From NCBI GenBank assembly GCA_027924585.1, contig BSBM01001026.1, forward strand, positions 858,501 through 922,500: DNA of 64,000 nt, given 5' to 3'. The stretch is from Larix kaempferi (lineage: Eukaryota > Streptophyta > Pinopsida > Pinales > Pinaceae). Below are positions 12,829-25,600 of the stretch, in pieces. The stretch's first letter is position 1. Every line of letters starts with the position of its first letter. The notes under the pieces were generated by a model, which ran no database searches, was not told where the DNA came from, and saw only the letters and a program-made list of their open reading frames with translations. A program made the position numbers and the translations under genes.

Positions 12829-15063
12829 TGTAGGGACCCCCTTTTCGGGATCCCCAAAAAAAACTTCCACTACAAATTTTATTTGTTAGAAGAAAATATA
12901 GATGTCACAGTTCTAGCTCTATCTATTGTAGTCCATGAATGTCAATATATATAAAAGAATATACTCAAATCTATTCATTCTCAAAAGATTTAGCACAATA
13001 AATAAAATAAAATAAAATACTTCAAACCTGTTTTCGACGATTGATCCAGCAGATCGATGGAGTCCTCAAAGTGGTCTTTGCACGCTCCAATCCAATCTCC
13101 TGACGAAGTATCGAGTGACCCCTCGGTTGACCTCCCTACCGTATCGGGGTTACTCTTCTTTACCCCGAACCCCTGAGCTAATGGGGTCGTAAGAACACAC
13201 AAATAGCCTCCCAAAAGGATCTCCCAATCCTTGTTCCGGCTAATCCCAACTCCAAGGATCATAACATAATCCGAGATTATGATGACCATCCAGCATTAAG
13301 GAGCAAGAGATCCCTCTCTCTTTCTACTCCCTCTTTATATAGGAAAAACTCCTGTGCCATGTGTCTGTCCATGCACATTATTTAATCTAATTTAATATTT
13401 TAATTAACAATATTCTCAAATACATGTGTCTCAATGTCTTCAAGGTGCACCTAACTCCCTAGATTAATGGGAGTTAGGTGTAGGAGAGTTCTACTTCTCT
13501 TTTGATTCTCAATTAGTTTTCTCAATATCTTTTAGTAACTAGTTGTTTTTAATTATTCAAATTCTTTTAAATAATAAAAACTTTACAATAGGATTTGTTT
13601 CTTTTAATGAAATAGCATCTAAATTCTTTGATTTTTGAGAGATTAAAAGATTAATATATATATCATATATATCCTCTTTTAATTTTAAATAAAATACTTT
13701 ATTCAAATAATTATTTATTCTATCTATAGTCTTTTCTTTTTCTTTTATAGTAAATAAGGAAATACTTAAAATAATTCTTTATTCCATTTAAAAAAATATT
13801 TTCTTTTTGAAATAATTCTAATATATATTTCCATTAATTTATAAAAGAAGAGAACATTAACTTTTCTAATATTCAAATTCCTTTCTCAACCATAATAGTA
13901 GGAAGGATAGGCAGACGTCGGCCAAAAGCAAAGATTCGGGGCAATCATGAGGATTGTCATGATTGTTATCTCGTCCCTTAGTGGTCAGTGACATATGGGG
14001 ACCCGAACCGACACAACTTTTACGGAAAGCAAAGATTCCGACAAACAAACAAAAATAATTACAACTGTGGGTTATGGCCCACCAAAGCTTTCAATCCCAT
14101 GCATCATGGCCAGCACGACATCATGATAATAATAACAATAAAATATTGAATAATTTATTATTAAATTCTCTAAAACTTTCACATGTATATTATTTAATTA
14201 TGTATGGATGAGTAGTTTTCTTTTTCCATTCTTCTTTCATCTAGGTACCTCTTCGGCGGGCCCTTCCGATAGTATTTTTCTTTCTTCTTATGGGGAGTAC
14301 TGAATAGCGATCGGGAGTCGTTACCGCGATCTCTCAATTACGCTCCTTGGAGACTAATGGATGTTGAGGGATAAGGCTCTCCTTATTGCGCGCCCCTCAA
14401 CTCATCGTACGTGACCAAATCATTATGGTCTTGCCCGTACGGCATACGCTTCCCCGGGTGAGCTGAAACGACTTCACCCATGCGTGAATTACTAGTTCAG
14501 GGTCGACAGTCAGTGATCGTACCCCTAGTGTTCTTTCCGTTCTTACAACCCCGATATTTCCTTTGTGGGTCAGTCGGTAAGTCATTTTACCTGCCACTGC
14601 ACATGCTCAAATGCATATTAGTAGCACTACACTAATAAACCTTTCAACATTCATCATTTTCATTTTCTCAGTCAGTCGAGTATAAACAAATCACCATTTT
14701 TCCTTTCAAGTAATTCCAATGTTCATCATTTTCATTTCACATATAAAGTCCAAAGCAATCATTCATGGTTCAAGTAATATTTCATCATCCATCATAATAT
14801 CTCAGTCAGTCGAGCATATCTAACATTGAGTCATTCTATCTCAATCAGTCGAGCATATCTAGCATTTTGTCATTCTTTCTCAATGAGTCCAGCATATCTA
14901 ACATTTAGTCATTCTATCTCAATCAGTCGAGTAATAGTTTCTATAACTGTCGTTCAAGCATTTTCATAGTAAATTCAAATGGTTCGTGTTTTACTTAGCC
15001 GGTTCATTTCAAAACTAGTACCTCATTATTCTAAACAGTTAAGGTGCCGAGGCGGGCATTACA
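12829..15063 (-). repeat. 5' LTR of LARD element
   Basis: The 2235-bp right LTR, upstream in the element's own direction. TATA box at 13334-13341. It contains a few bases absent from the other LTR (for example an extra ATATATC-like unit near 13660) and the same internal tandem repeat at about 14795-14935. Both LTRs contain a 99-codon minus-strand frame (4794-5093 and 12990-13289), rejected as a gene below. Confidence 0.93.
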
Positions 15064-15068
15064 GTTTT

Positions 15069-16137
15069 AATAATCTATTTTGATTGGATCTTTTGACTTC
15101 ATGGTTGCCTACATGATTTATCTTGGGCTTACAAAGAATGCTTCCATTTACATTAAGCAATCTATCATGTAGAACAAAACATTAAACTTGTAAATAATAT
15201 AAATGAAAAAATATATATTTAAAAAAAATAATAAAATAAACATTTTTTAAAAATTTGCTTCTATTTACCATATGTAAATAATATGTTTATTTTATTTTTT
15301 ATAAAATAATTTTTTTTTCAATTAGTGTTATTTATTTTTTTAAATAATATTTTTAATTTTAATTATGTATAAATATTAATGAATAAAAGTGTTATGTATA
15401 CATGATGTGTATAATACAGATATGTAATGCTTGTTTTATAATAAATTGAAAATAACTCTGTTGTACATTATTTAACTTTATTATTACTTTTAAGTGAATA
15501 ATATAACCTTAACGCATACGATTACAATAAAAAAGTTTCATAAACATATCTAAATCTTGGAATTCTGTATTTAAATAAAATTATTTCTTAACCATTATAA
15601 GATTTTTATTGTATATAATTGATGATAATTCTTTTTGGGCAGGTAGGTATATGCGTTAAAACTATGTATATGTTTTTCTTTACTCATTTAAAATGGTATC
15701 TAATACTACGTTTTCTTTTCGCGGGATAAGTGAATATCAAAATCACGATGAACACTACCAGCATATGGGCATTCACACGTTGATAAACACTAAATACAAT
15801 TTGAATGATGAGCTCGCTACCATGACAGTATGTCAATATGCCAAGCTATTTGATCAATAATTTGTCAAAGCATAAGCCGTTACAATCAAAGGAGATCAGA
15901 AATAAAAGAAATCTTGAGATTACTGGATGAAAATAATGTTAATAGTCATGTCACCTGAGGATGTCACATTTCTATCATCAGAGATTCCAAGAATATCTTG
16001 GATTCCATAATTAAATAGCAGTGTATCAAAAAAAGAAATGCCATGAAATAATACTTCATCTGCAAGTGTCAATTAAAGATGGTATTAAATTTTGAAAGGA
16101 TGGGGCATTCAACTCCACCTAGTATTCACACATATCA
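15069..16137. other. AT-rich, no gene seen
   Basis: Very AT-rich from 15180 to 15640, then mixed. No open frame, LTR end or array is recognisable. Confidence 0.5.
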
Positions 16138-16518
16138 TTGTCTCAGTTGATTCAATCTTTTGAAGCCAAGAAGAAGATAATGTGGAGAACATTTTGGATT
16201 TTCAAATTGGGAAGTCAGGGCGGGAGGTATGTAGGCACTAGGGAACGACTCACTCTTTCCATCATCTATTTCATTGGCATGAAACTTAATCCCAAGGATA
16301 GAGCAATGGATGTAGTTCTACTGCTCAAGCACTCCAACCTCCTCTTTGCAAGTCTTTGGGAAGACAGTCCAAGTTATTTCATTGGCATGAAACTTAAGCC
16401 CAAGGATAGAGCAATGGATGTAGTTCTACTGCTCAAGCACTCCAACCTCCTCTTTGCAAGTCTTTGGGAAGACAGTCCAAGTCAATACTGGGAAATGGTA
16501 AGCATTTCCTCCATGTAG
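16138..16518 (+). CDS. hypothetical ORF with perfect internal duplication
   Basis: A 126-codon frame containing a 108-bp tandem duplication (16267-16374 and 16375-16482). Each copy encodes 36 residues beginning YFIGMKL and ending WEDSPS. The copies differ at about one base (Asn versus Lys codon). The duplication keeps frame and is recent. No domain is recognised. The frame has no visible promoter or introns and lies in repeat-rich DNA, so it may not be a functional gene. It could be a remnant of an unidentified element. Confidence 0.25.
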   Translation: MSQLIQSFEAKKKIMWRTFWIFKLGSQGGRYVGTRERLTLSIIYFIGMKLNPKDRAMDVVLLLKHSNLLFASLWEDSPSYFIGMKLKPKDRAMDVVLLLKHSNLLFASLWEDSPSQYWEMVSISSM

Positions 16519-16814
16519 AAGCAAATTGGAATTCTAGTTGATGTTTAATAGGCTATCAAATTCAGTTTTGGGTGTAATATGGATAATCATGCCTCTCAAT
16601 TACCTAGTGCTTTGGTAGCTAGCAATACTACATTGTACAGTGTCATTAGAAGAGCGTGGCACTGTGCTCTCTTGAATTATTGGTTTGAGTCAATCAAGGA
16701 AAATTTTAAGAATCCCCCTAAAATTTATATGTATAATAAATGAGTGAATCCCCATGATACATGGGAAAGTATGAAGGCTATTTTATCAATAATGTAATAT
16801 GTATATATAATATT

Positions 16815-16985
16815 TTGGCGAATCTTTCATGGAATTATAAAATATTGTAAAATTTGGGTGAATCTTTCACACAATTATAGAATATTTTAAAATCACGGTG
16901 AATCTTTTACAAGATTATAAAACCTTGTAAAAGTTTTAGTGAATATTTTGCAGAGCTAGAAAATCTTGTAAAATCTTTCAAATCT
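16815..16985. repeat. degenerate tandem repeat, about 54 bp
   Basis: About three to four diverged units, each with a GTGAATCTTTCAC-like segment followed by ATTATAAAATATTGTAAAAT. AT-rich minisatellite with no evident role. Confidence 0.55.
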
Positions 16986-18799
16986 TAATAAATTGATTGA
17001 AATTTGACTTATTAAAATGTCATAATTTCTTAGAAAAAATGATATCATGGGGCATTCAAATATCACTAAACATCTTATTTGTTTTGGTCATGCCTAAGTC
17101 CTTGCATTAGCTCCCCATTATTTAAATCATACCATTAGAGAAGCCATAAAAATTTAAAAGAAACCTAATAAATTTAAAAGAAACTTAATCATGGAGATGA
17201 GTATAAACTCACCCAATCTTGAAAACCTATTATTCAATGTCTTTACCGTGAAACTAAAGTTTGTTCTTTTTCTCCTATGCATGTTATCTCTTTTTTTTTC
17301 AATTTCCTCAATTTCTATCTTTATTTCGTTCTTTTTGTTGAATTCTTTTTTATCTCTATGATATTCTTAAATCTCTTATTAGTTAATGATATTATTCTTG
17401 TTTATCTTTATTATTATATCTATTTTAATAATCTGGACATTAACTATAATTATTGTGTTATTTACCTTTAAACTTTGTTTATTACCATATTTCCAATTTA
17501 AAGCTTTTCCTTTTATTTGTTTTTAATGGTTTTTTACTCTAAATAAATTAATTTTCAATCCTTGCATTCATTTATTTCTAATCATTATTTTCTTCACTCC
17601 TTTTTATTAACAATAAGTCTTACATTTGACTAGATATTTTCCTTTTTAGTTATTTATTGATATGTTTTAATATAAATCCATAATGACTTTCAATCATCTT
17701 CCTATTTAGTTTCATAAAGGTTATTATTCTTAACTATTCTATAGCTTCTTATTAGTTCCCTAATGATGGGTCACATGTCCTCTCAAAATGCTAAGAACAA
17801 TTCACTAAATTTTCATAATTTACTTCGAAAAATGTCTCAAGAATTTTCGTAAACCTAACCTAAACATATGAAAGAGAAGAAATCTAAGGATCTAGGCATA
17901 TACTCTTTCAATAAAAATCCTTATCTTAGAGGGATTATATGCAACATCATTATTAAACCATTTTTTGAAAGTCACATCTAATTTGGTTTCCAAGGCTCTA
18001 ACACCCACATCACTACATTTGTTTTCCCAAGTTCCATCATTCTAGTGCTACGACCTTTCACACAATATCGAATAGCTCAAGGGAATTTGAGAAAGAGAGA
18101 CTAATTACATGACCATGGTAGACAATGAAATGGTGCACATAATGGGGAGGGGGGACAACATTAAGGGAACCTATAATGTTTCAATGAATTAATATGGCTA
18201 TGAAGGTCCCACAAGTCACATCTATAAATAAGATTCATAAAAGGGAAACATCTTAAAGTGTAATTATTTATAAAAGTGAGTATAATTATTTATTTTTTCC
18301 AAGAATATTTGTGTATACTAATAGGTAATTGAATGCTAATGGGTAATTTATATATTTTAAGAACATTGTAGCTCATCCATGCATCATACAGAAATAAGGA
18401 TCTAGTGGGACATTCCATTGCACCACTAACTCTCTCTATTTTTTATTATATAAAACTAACTATGTTTTATTCACTTATCAATTCTTTCATAGGAACACAA
18501 CATGATGTTTGTGGAAAATAACAAATAGAACATCAATAGCATTGCAGGAATTCAGAGAATTTTTTTTACTTCCCTCCAAATTTAAAGTTATTACTTCCCA
18601 AAAACAACCCCATATATATATATATTAGGCTAACATATGCTCACATCAACATTAGGGACATGGAATAAAAGTTATAATATTTCAATACTAGGATGTAGAA
18701 TGCTCCTCACTTCTCTCAATGTAATAATGCATCTAGTACTAACAATTACTCCAAAGGTGCAAGCATTGTAGATAGTATGGGATAATCTTAATAAATCAA
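16986..18799. other. AT-rich, no gene seen
   Basis: Mostly AT-rich DNA. The 64-codon frame at 17277-17471 is low-complexity Phe/Ile/Leu/Tyr-rich and not credible as a gene. A short TA run lies near 18614. No LTR boundary found. Confidence 0.45.
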
Positions 18800-20170
18800 A
18801 AAGGAAATTTTTGCAATTAACTATTGAAATTGCAATCAACAAACTATTAAAAATTCTTTTTTTGTTTAAAAGAATGTGAATTTGTCCTAAATCATCACCT
18901 TGCAGAAATTTTGAATCTATAGTTGGTGAAACTACAAATTTATTGTTGCATTTATGACTACTAATTTAAAAAATGCAATTTCCTTAACTTTGAATTATAA
19001 TTTGAAAATTCCATTTTTTATAATTCTTTGATTGTTGAAATTGCAATTCTTGGTTGATGAAATTGCAATTTTCATAAAAAAATGTGAACTTATTCTTTAA
19101 TATACTTCTTAAAATTGTGAATTTGTAGTTGCTAAAATTGCAATTACTATTCAATCCTTATTATTGTTGACTTTGGAACTTCCAAAATTGCAATTTCAAT
19201 CACAATATGCATATATCCAAATTACAATCAATTAACAATTAATTGTTGAAATCGCAATTTTTGGATGCTAAAATTGCAATTTTTTTAATTCTCCAATTGT
19301 TGAAATTGCAATTCTTAGTCATTGGATTTGCAATCAATCAATTGTTGAAATTGTCAAATTTTGTTAAATAATGTAAATTTCTTCTCAATCTTATACTTGT
19401 TGAAATTGTGAATTTGTAGTCACTAAAATTGCATCTCTCATAATTGTCCACTTGAAACTGCAAATATTGATCACTAAAATGTCTTTGCTCAATTTTTGAA
19501 ATTGCAGCTTTCTCCTCAATTCAATAACTAGTTGAAATTTAAAGTTTGTAGTTAGTGTAATTGCAATTTTTCCTTTATTGTTGAATTTGTGAATTGTCAT
19601 TGCATTTCTCTAAAATTGAAATTACAACTTGAATAAAAAATTTCTAAAATTGCTATGTGAAACTACAATCAATTAATTGTTAAAATTGCAATTTCTAGAT
19701 GCTATTATTCCATTTTCTTATTAAAAAGTTGCATTTTTTTTTTATAATTCCCCAGTTGCTGAAATTGCAATTCTTGATTGCTGAAATAACATTTTTCATT
19801 AGAAAATATGAATTGCAAATTTTTAGTTGCTAAAATTGCAATTTCTCCTCCATTTTTTTCTTGTTGAATTTGTGAGTTTCAATTGCCAAAATTGCAATAA
19901 ATTTCAATTTGTTGATATCCAATCAATTTCAATTTGTGAAATTGCAATTTCTACTCCTTGAAATTGCAATCAATCAAATCCTAATATTGTTGGTACTTTG
20001 TGAAGCAACAAAGTAATACAGAGAATTGTGAATTTGTGGTTGTTTCGTTCTTGAATTTGTAAGTTTGTAATTGTAGAAATTGCAATCAATTTGTATTTGT
20101 GAATTTGCAATCAATTTGCACTTACGGAATTTGTAAATTTGTAATTTCCAATCCTTGAAATTGCAATCAA
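18800..20170. repeat. block dense in palindromic ATTGCAAT cores
   Basis: At least 15 exact copies of ATTGCAAT occur, many inside the longer palindrome AAATTGCAATTT, usually preceded by TTG or GCT and spaced irregularly by roughly 30-120 bp. The spacing and flanks look like a badly decayed satellite with unit TTGAAATTGCAATT plus variable AT-rich filler. A sparser second block lies at 21838-22430. No gene overlaps credibly. Confidence 0.6.
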
Positions 20171-20189
20171 ATTCCTGAAATTGTTGGTA

Positions 20190-20428
20190 TGTGGTGACCC
20201 AACATATATATCTTGGTATGCAGTGATGCAACATATAATTTTGTTTTTATATTGTTGAAGTAATAAAGAGAAACGAAATGTATATATATAGTGATGCAGC
20301 ATATAATTATTTTTTTATATTGTAGAAGTAATAAAGAGAAACAAAATGTATATATATGTAGTGATGCAACATATATTTTTGTTTTAATATTGATGAAGTA
20401 ATAAAGAGAAACAAAATGTATATATAAT
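20190..20428. repeat. tandem repeat, about 75 bp x 3
   Basis: Three units start with GTGATGCAACATATA and end with GAAGTAATAAAGAGAAAC plus an ATGTATATATA run (about 20220-20297, 20290-20355, 20358-20428). A partial fourth start (GTGGTGACCCAACATATA) precedes them near 20195. The small minus-strand open frames here are only translations of the repeat. Confidence 0.7.
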
Positions 20429-20926
20429 TTACAACTATGATATATGCAACAAGAAAAAATATTTATGCTAATGTTTTTCAAAAAGTATATAGGTATTTCC
20501 AATTATTGAAAATTATTGTAATTTTAACTTCAATTTGGAAAATTATAGGACATTCCAAATTAATGTTTAAGTTATTTACCTTTTACAAGAGCTCATTTGT
20601 TCAAATCTGTGAATTGGTTAATATGTTTGTATTAGTGATAACAAATGTTTGGGAGTGTGTTTCTATTGTAATGGAATTGGATAGCCAACTTTGTGCAGTC
20701 ACCTATGAATGAGACATATAGTCACTTATGAATGAGACATATAATTAGGATGGATCGTGTCAAGGCTAGAATGGGAGGTATTTTATTTTCAATTAATTTG
20801 ATCAAGTTAAAATAATAATAATAAATCCGATCAAAATATGATGTCATGGTTGCTTTTGAAAAATTTGAAAGTTTCTGTTAATTTAGAATTATCAATAAGA
20901 AAAAAATTATACTATAGAAAAAAAAT
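20429..20926. other. no gene seen
   Basis: AT-rich. The 91-codon frame at 20437-20712 has no domain I recognise and no gene context. A short direct repeat, CACCTATGAATGAGACATATA-like, occurs near 20700 and 20722. Confidence 0.4.
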
Positions 20927-21085
20927 TAAGTGATAATAATAAAATAATGGCTAACATTGAATTGGATTTTTTATTATTATTATAATTCAAGTCTTCTCTA
21001 ACAAAAACGTAAGTGATAATAATAAAATAATAGTTAACAATGAATTGGATTTTTTATTATTATTAAAATTCAAGTCTTGTCTAGC
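20927..21085. repeat. tandem duplication, about 80 bp
   Basis: The segment AAGTGATAATAATAAAATAA ... GAATTGGATTTTTTATTATT ... AATTCAAGTCTT occurs twice in a row (about 20927-21008 and 21009-21083) with few differences. Confidence 0.75.
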
Positions 21086-21159
21086 ATGATCTCTTCACCC
21101 ATCATTAACCAAATCTTCGTAGAGCTCAATGTTACACTCTTCGTCTTTTTAACAACCTT

Positions 21160-21700
21160 ACATGTTGCAAATTGATTCACCCTAAAGACGTGTGGAAGCC
21201 GAGAAGCTCCTCAATGCATAACTCCATCTTTTCACACCCATCAAAAGAGGATTTTGACCAAATACCATTTGCATAGAGGTTGTCTAAAGGTCCTCCTTCA
21301 CATCGAGCATGAATGACTTTGCATCCCCTATCTCTATTATAATTGTTTAAACAAGTGATACTTAAACATGGCAAGCAATGATCATGCAAAGGGGAACTAT
21401 AGGGACTATGTTTCCCTTTCCATGTTTCAATCATGCATCCACCTTAGCTTAGATACATTTGACACCAACAACACCAATTTGGTTGGAATATTTTTTTTCT
21501 AAGATTGAAAACATCAATTTTTTTTAAAATGAATTCCTACTACCATTGGAAGCAATGATAAAATTCTTAGGTAGATCCTTCTTTGGGTAATCATAACCTT
21601 ACAACCATTCATTTGGAGGTATGTCTAGGTTCAAGGTATCTATCAAGCTAAAAGGAAAAAATGGAGATTTATCCTTATGCCAATCTTCCAGGGTTCCTTC
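21160..21700 (-). pseudogene. possible decayed coding remnant, unidentified
   Basis: The minus strand has higher complexity than its surroundings. It includes an 85-codon frame (21177-21434) with Cys-rich, non-repetitive composition. In another frame upstream, protein-like stretches such as LIDTLNLDIPPNEWL and LPKNFIIASNGS are separated by stops. This pattern suggests a broken gene with several frameshifts, but I cannot name the family. It could also be chance. Confidence 0.22.
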
Positions 21701-21837
21701 ATGAGAACAAAAAAATAAAGCGCTTAGTTGTCACACTAGAAAGATCCTCACCAAAATATAATAGCTCCTCTTTCTCCATCCTTTATTCCTCAAAATCGTT
21801 TTGAAAAATCAAGTCCATGCACACATATAATTCCAAG

Positions 21838-22430
21838 GAAAAGCTAGTTTGCAATTTTTTAAAGATGTAAATAGTTTTTAAAATTTGCATCTTTTTATTG
21901 TTAAAATTGAAATTTCTAATGAACCTTAAATTACAATATGTGATTGCCAAAAATGCCAAAATTTCTCAATTGCAATTTGAATTAAAAAGCTAATTAAATT
22001 GTAATATACAATCATCTAGATTGTAATCAATTAATTGTAAAATTGCCAAACACTAAAATTTCAATTTCTCATATGTAATTTATCAATCAAATTTGTAATT
22101 TATGCAATTCTCTAATTGTTTAAATTGCAATTTCTCATTGTTGGAATTACAATCAAGTCATTATTGAAATTGCATTTTTTTACAAAATGTAAATTTCTCA
22201 TGAATCATATACTTGTTGAAATTATAAATTTGTAGTTGTTGAAATTACCATTTATCAATGTGTTTTATTGTTGAATATGTGAATTGGTAATTTCCAAAAT
22301 TGCAATTCCTCAAGTTGAAATTTCAATTTTTAGATGTTGAATTTGCAATTTTCCATATAATATTACAATTTCTACAATCCTCCAATTTTTGAAATTGTAG
22401 TTAAAATTGCAATCAATCAATTGATGAACT
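21838..22430. repeat. second, sparser AATTGCAATT-type block
   Basis: Continues the style of the block at 18800-20170, with AAATTGCAATTTCTC and AAAATTGCAATTCC motifs in AT-rich filler, but with fewer exact cores. Probably the same decayed satellite, interrupted by 20190-21837. Confidence 0.45.
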
Positions 22431-22609
22431 TATGGGGAAGAGACCAAGATAAGATTTTATTATATTCTCATCATTACAACATTTTTAATTAAATATCATA
22501 TCCATCTCTATAGAGTATAAAAAGATCGTTATGATGGGAAAATGACCAATTCTAATTTATTTCACATATGTACACATAGCATGCATGGTATTGTTCTTTA
22601 ACTTCCAAG

Positions 22610-25600
22610 TGTCACAAACCCAAAATTTCGTAAAATTTAAAACTTTTCTAAGTGCCTAAAAAGTCACTAATATTTATGCGGAAGTAGAAAGTGGGGGTTT
22701 ACTTTTAAATACTGCTTACAAATGATTATAACTTTGCGACATTTATTACTGTTATAAATGTCGTTATGACAATCAAAGAAGGAATCCCTTAAATGGAATT
22801 AAGTACTATCTCCCATCATAGGTGCACAAATAAAATAGACATTTTATGTTCAACTAAGAATCAATTCTTAACTTGAAATATCAACCATTACTTAAATCTT
22901 GCGGGAAACATAAAACTTCATTATGCCTTAACACACATCTTTAAGAAGCATATACATCTTTGATCATGCCAATAGAATATCCTAAATGGTAACAATATGA
23001 TCATCAACATTATACATCATATAAATAGCCAATTTTCTAAATGAATCGGATACTTGAAAGTAATCACACATTTTTAAGGACAGAAACAAGTACTCATACA
23101 TAAGACACATTGAAAAACACCATAGGAAACATAGGAGACAAAGTATAACGTGGTTCACCCGTACACGGGCTAGTCCACAAAGGATTGTGTGTGTTATTTA
23201 ACAATTCCCGGAGGGATTACATTCTTGCAACATGATTGTTGCTATCTTTTTGCAATCATATGATCCGATTACAATTCTACATTTACTTGACAACCCTTAA
23301 ATGGTCTTATACACAAGCTTGAAGTTTCCTTCCTTCTTCTAGGGCTTCCCCCTTCTTCATGGTCATATACAAAAAGAAAGTATATATCAACCAAGGTTCG
23401 AGTAAGAGAAAACATATATAAAAAATTCGATAATGAACTAAGGGACATCTCCCCTTTCTTTAAAGGTACATTAAGAATATATATATATATATATATATAT
23501 ACTTTTCAATGGTAAAACCAAGACATCTCTCATTGTTTTTAATCTTATATTTAAGCAATTATATACTTCTCCTTATAAAAACTTAAAGACATATTTTCAT
23601 ACACTAAAGGTATCGATCACCCATAATCAAATATTTAAGGGAGAACATTTCTTACTAATAAATATCTCAATTATCCACTGCTTTAACTAAGGGGACATCC
23701 CATACCCTAATCATACTTATTCCAAAGTAAAAAGATATTTATTAATCATTTCTTATCCTCCCATATATAACATATTGTTTAACCCAAATGTAAGACACAA
23801 AGACTAACTAAAGGGTTGCGCCCTAAGTATCTTGTTTCAATATTTATTTTAATTAAAACTTTTAATGAGGATCTAAGAAAAATATCCTCGTTGGTTTCCT
23901 TTGTAGAATATCATTTAACAATACATCTTATGACTATATTATAAATACAAAACATTTCACTTTTCTAAGAGTATGTTTAATTTAAAATACATCGTATAAA
24001 TATTTTATACATAGAAAGGTCAGCCTATTTTCCTTCATCGTTCTAGGGTAATTGAGGAAAACATAACATAAGATATTACTAAAAAGAAACATAAGTGAGG
24101 GTTGTTTGTAAAGTAAGGTGAAATATATATATATAAATAAAACCAAAGCTCCTCCTTCTCAAAAGGACTGTCGTAGAGCATTGCAAATCTATCCAACCGA
24201 AATGACACTCTATCTCTGCAATCTACATGGTAAGTTAAACATATCAATACTAAGGAAAACTACACACAAAAGGAACTATATGAGGAAGAGACGATACGAT
24301 ATCGTGACCAAACAATACAACGCCAACAGTTTAAAAGATTTGTTTAGGGTATCGAGACCGACATCACTACACCAACAACTCAAAGAAGAGTTAAATATGC
24401 CGGAGGTAATATGTAGCTATGAACCGTAGAAACTAACTCCATATGTGGCGTGTTTTTAGAACAACATTAAAATTTTAAGGAAAGAACCTACGTTTCAATT
24501 CCAGTCATAGGCAATACTTGTAATTTAAGTTTTCAACATTGACCAACCACATCGATTTTCTCAGAAACAGAAAAAGTACAAAGCTGCATTTCCACACAGG
24601 ATCGGGGTATTTAAGCGACAGATTTTTTTTAAAGATTAAAACGGATTTTCTCCCGCGCATCTCCACGACACTTAAACAGGTTTGTTATTAACACATCCAT
24701 TAATAGAGGTCTATTTAGACCTAGTCGCTAATATATATATATATATATAGCAGAACAAAAGACTACAGAACCTATCCTCTGCGTGAATCCAAGCGATATT
24801 GTAACTAATTAACCACAGCATATGAATCTACCAAAAACGTGTGATAGTGCGTCTATTTAGCATATCAATATACCTATGAATCTACCTTTCTTTACTGCGT
24901 TACATTGTAACCCTCAGATCTAAATTCAATATGACAGAACACACATGCGTAATGTGATATAATGAAACTAGTATTCAACGACCCATAGATCTACACTTTC
25001 AGGACGGATCTAGTATTTTTCCATTCGCTAAACTGAACATGCGAGGAAAAATCATACCTTAAGTTCAATATGTTGATCAGCAGGCATTTCTCCCTAGCTC
25101 TGATGACCGAGCCCTTCCAACGCAAAACTCGAACCACCACTTCCAAGAGGTGAAGCTTTTCCCTGCTCTACCAGTCTCGTTTGCAGTGATCAATACACAG
25201 ATCTCCTCAACGTTCGTCCATTCAACCATCACCGAGCTGCACATGTCTTAACGCCCAGCTCGTTCATCCTCTTCACTGAGATAAAACTACTCTTCTCAGA
25301 ACTGATTCTACATCGACTCCCCCTAGTCTATGCCGAGATGATTTTTCTCTAAAACCCCTAGCTCTACTATCGAACACAAGCGGCTTCCGTTCTGCCGAGA
25401 AATCTCGCAGCACACTCTCTGGCTTTAACTAGTGAATCTGGAACTTTAACCATCGCAGAGAGGGTTGCCGCCATTCACCACTACAGAGTTTCTCCACCCT
25501 CTAGATAGCCTCAACATTTCCCTTCCGAAAAATATACCCCTTTCACAGCCGGATTCCCCCTCCCTTTTCACTCCGTCATTGCCTTTTTAAGAAGGCGAAT

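Larger units (their letters stand above)
4632..15063 (-). mobile_element. complete LARD-type LTR element with TSD GTTTT
   Basis: Two long direct repeats (2215 and 2235 bp) start TGTAGGGA and end GCATTACA on the plus strand. They are flanked by an identical 5-bp TSD, GTTTT, at 4627-4631 and 15064-15068. On the minus strand the LTR begins TGTAATGCCC, as in many plant gypsy elements. A PBS adjoins the right LTR and a PPT adjoins the left, so the element reads right to left. The 6-kb interior has no gag, protease, RT or integrase frame. Size and lack of coding fit a large retrotransposon derivative (LARD) that would need enzymes from another element. Confidence 0.93.

Noticed and set aside
24118-24429. 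103-codon frame in the 4-kb solo LTR
   Set aside because: No domain, no conservation I can see in the related LTR at 39635-43528, and it begins in a TA-rich run.
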